A stretch of DNA of 64,000 nt from an uncultured Alphaproteobacteria bacterium (lineage in GTDB: Bacteria; Pseudomonadota; Alphaproteobacteria; HIMB59). The notes under the pieces are model-generated. The model did no database searches and was not told the DNA's origin. It worked only from the letters and a program-made list of their open reading frames with translations. Below are positions 63,842-64,000 of the stretch, piece by piece. The stretch is taken from positions 52,498-116,497 of the forward strand of contig CACMIW010000004.1 of NCBI GenBank assembly GCA_902613845.1. The letters are read 5' to 3'. The position numbers were made by a program, and so were the translations under genes. Numbering within the stretch: position 1 is the stretch's first letter; each line of letters starts with the position of its first letter.

Positions 63842-64000
63842 ACAAATATTTTTTTGATATTAGATTTGTTGAGTATATTTTATTAAAAATTTCAAATTTT
63901 TCACGAAAGCCTTTTATATCGACATGATTGTTTGAAATATATTTGAATATATTCACAAGATCATTTATATCATGCGCACAAAAACCTAATCCATACTCCA
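63822..64000 (-). CDS. C-terminal end of a probable glycosyltransferase (partial)
   Basis: Open frame from the right edge to a stop inside the first codons of the ligase gene (20-nt overlap). It reads EYGLGFCAHDINDLVNIFKYISNN...FREKFEIFNKIYSTNLISKKYLYEIL. This resembles the tail of a GT4-type enzyme ('GvG.....nDve.l...l..l..n' followed by the 'F......k.y.e..' helix). Gene context (epimerase, ligase) supports surface polysaccharide synthesis. Only 57 codons are visible, so the family is tentative. Confidence 0.4.
   Translation of the reverse strand, partial: EYGLGFCAHDINDLVNIFKYISNNHVDIKGFREKFEIFNKIYSTNLISKKYLYEILSK

Noticed and set aside
1..64000. CRISPR arrays, insertion sequences, prophage or defence islands
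   Set aside because: No spaced direct repeats, transposase, integrase or phage genes seen; composition and coding style look uniform.

Overview
The window is a very AT-rich, extremely gene-dense piece of a bacterial chromosome. Three kinds of evidence point to a streamlined, probably free-living aquatic alphaproteobacterium (SAR11-, HIMB59- or AEGEAN-169-like; the exact clade cannot be fixed by eye). First, the gene orders are alphaproteobacterial: dapA-smpB-rpoZ-rsh-pdxJ-acpS-lepB-rnc-recO, rpiB-glyA-nrdR-ribD-ribE-ribBA-ribH-nusB, fabD-fabG-acpP-fabF-gmk, rpsF-rpsR-rplI-dnaB, recA-alaS-icd. Second, typical lineage markers are present (DUF2794, DUF3553, an alphaproteobacterial-type AspRS with GatCAB, short-form Psd). 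Third, proteins are short, intergenic gaps are tiny and genes overlap constantly. No insertion sequence, prophage, CRISPR array, rRNA operon or restriction/defence gene was seen, and no gene-free stretch exceeds about 300 bases.

Layout. 1-12604, minus strand: one nearly continuous run from dapA (protein tagging, transcription, stringent response, B6, ACP synthase, signal peptidase, RNase III, RecO) straight into rpiB-glyA-nrdR and the riboflavin genes, ending in nusB and the start of a membrane pyrophosphatase. 12649-22775: tRNA-Ser, gatCAB, then divergently ruvX-pyrB-plsY-topA, meeting aspS-hda. 22775-33063: a small secreted protein, purM-purN, ndk, pepA, then the LPS-transport/outer-membrane cluster lptF-lptG-lptD-surA-like-pdxA-rsmA. 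33053-36823, minus: gmk and type II fatty acid synthesis genes. 36856-43255, plus: ribosomal proteins S6/S18/L9, dnaB, mlaE-mlaF, cvpA, purF and a catalytically dead short-chain dehydrogenase remnant. 43239-47591: der, bamB, a YfgM-like gene, a thioredoxin-fold protein, DUF2794 and rlmE. 47656-53299: an RND pump with its adaptor, then pssA and psd. 53394-61460: icd, alaS, recA, DUF3553, moaA, nadK and an orphan secreted protein. 61513-64000: tRNA-Leu, then surface polysaccharide genes (nucleotide-sugar epimerase, O-antigen ligase-like protein, a probable glycosyltransferase tail).

No large novel island is visible. The striking feature is how the core genome has been compacted. Genes normally embedded in these conserved operons are missing without visible scars (era, pyrC, dprA, mltG, yicC, alr, radA). 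Divergent genes start on top of each other (gatC/ruvX, the secreted protein/purM, pepA/lptF). Most convergent pairs overlap. Several core proteins have lost parts: the first GTPase domain of Der, the PPIase domain of the SurA-like protein, the hairpin of the RND adaptor, the zinc cysteines of the RibA half of RibBA, and the catalytic Tyr and Rossmann glycines of the SDR remnant. These, plus the two unassigned secreted proteins (22775-23410 and 60357-61460), are the best leads.
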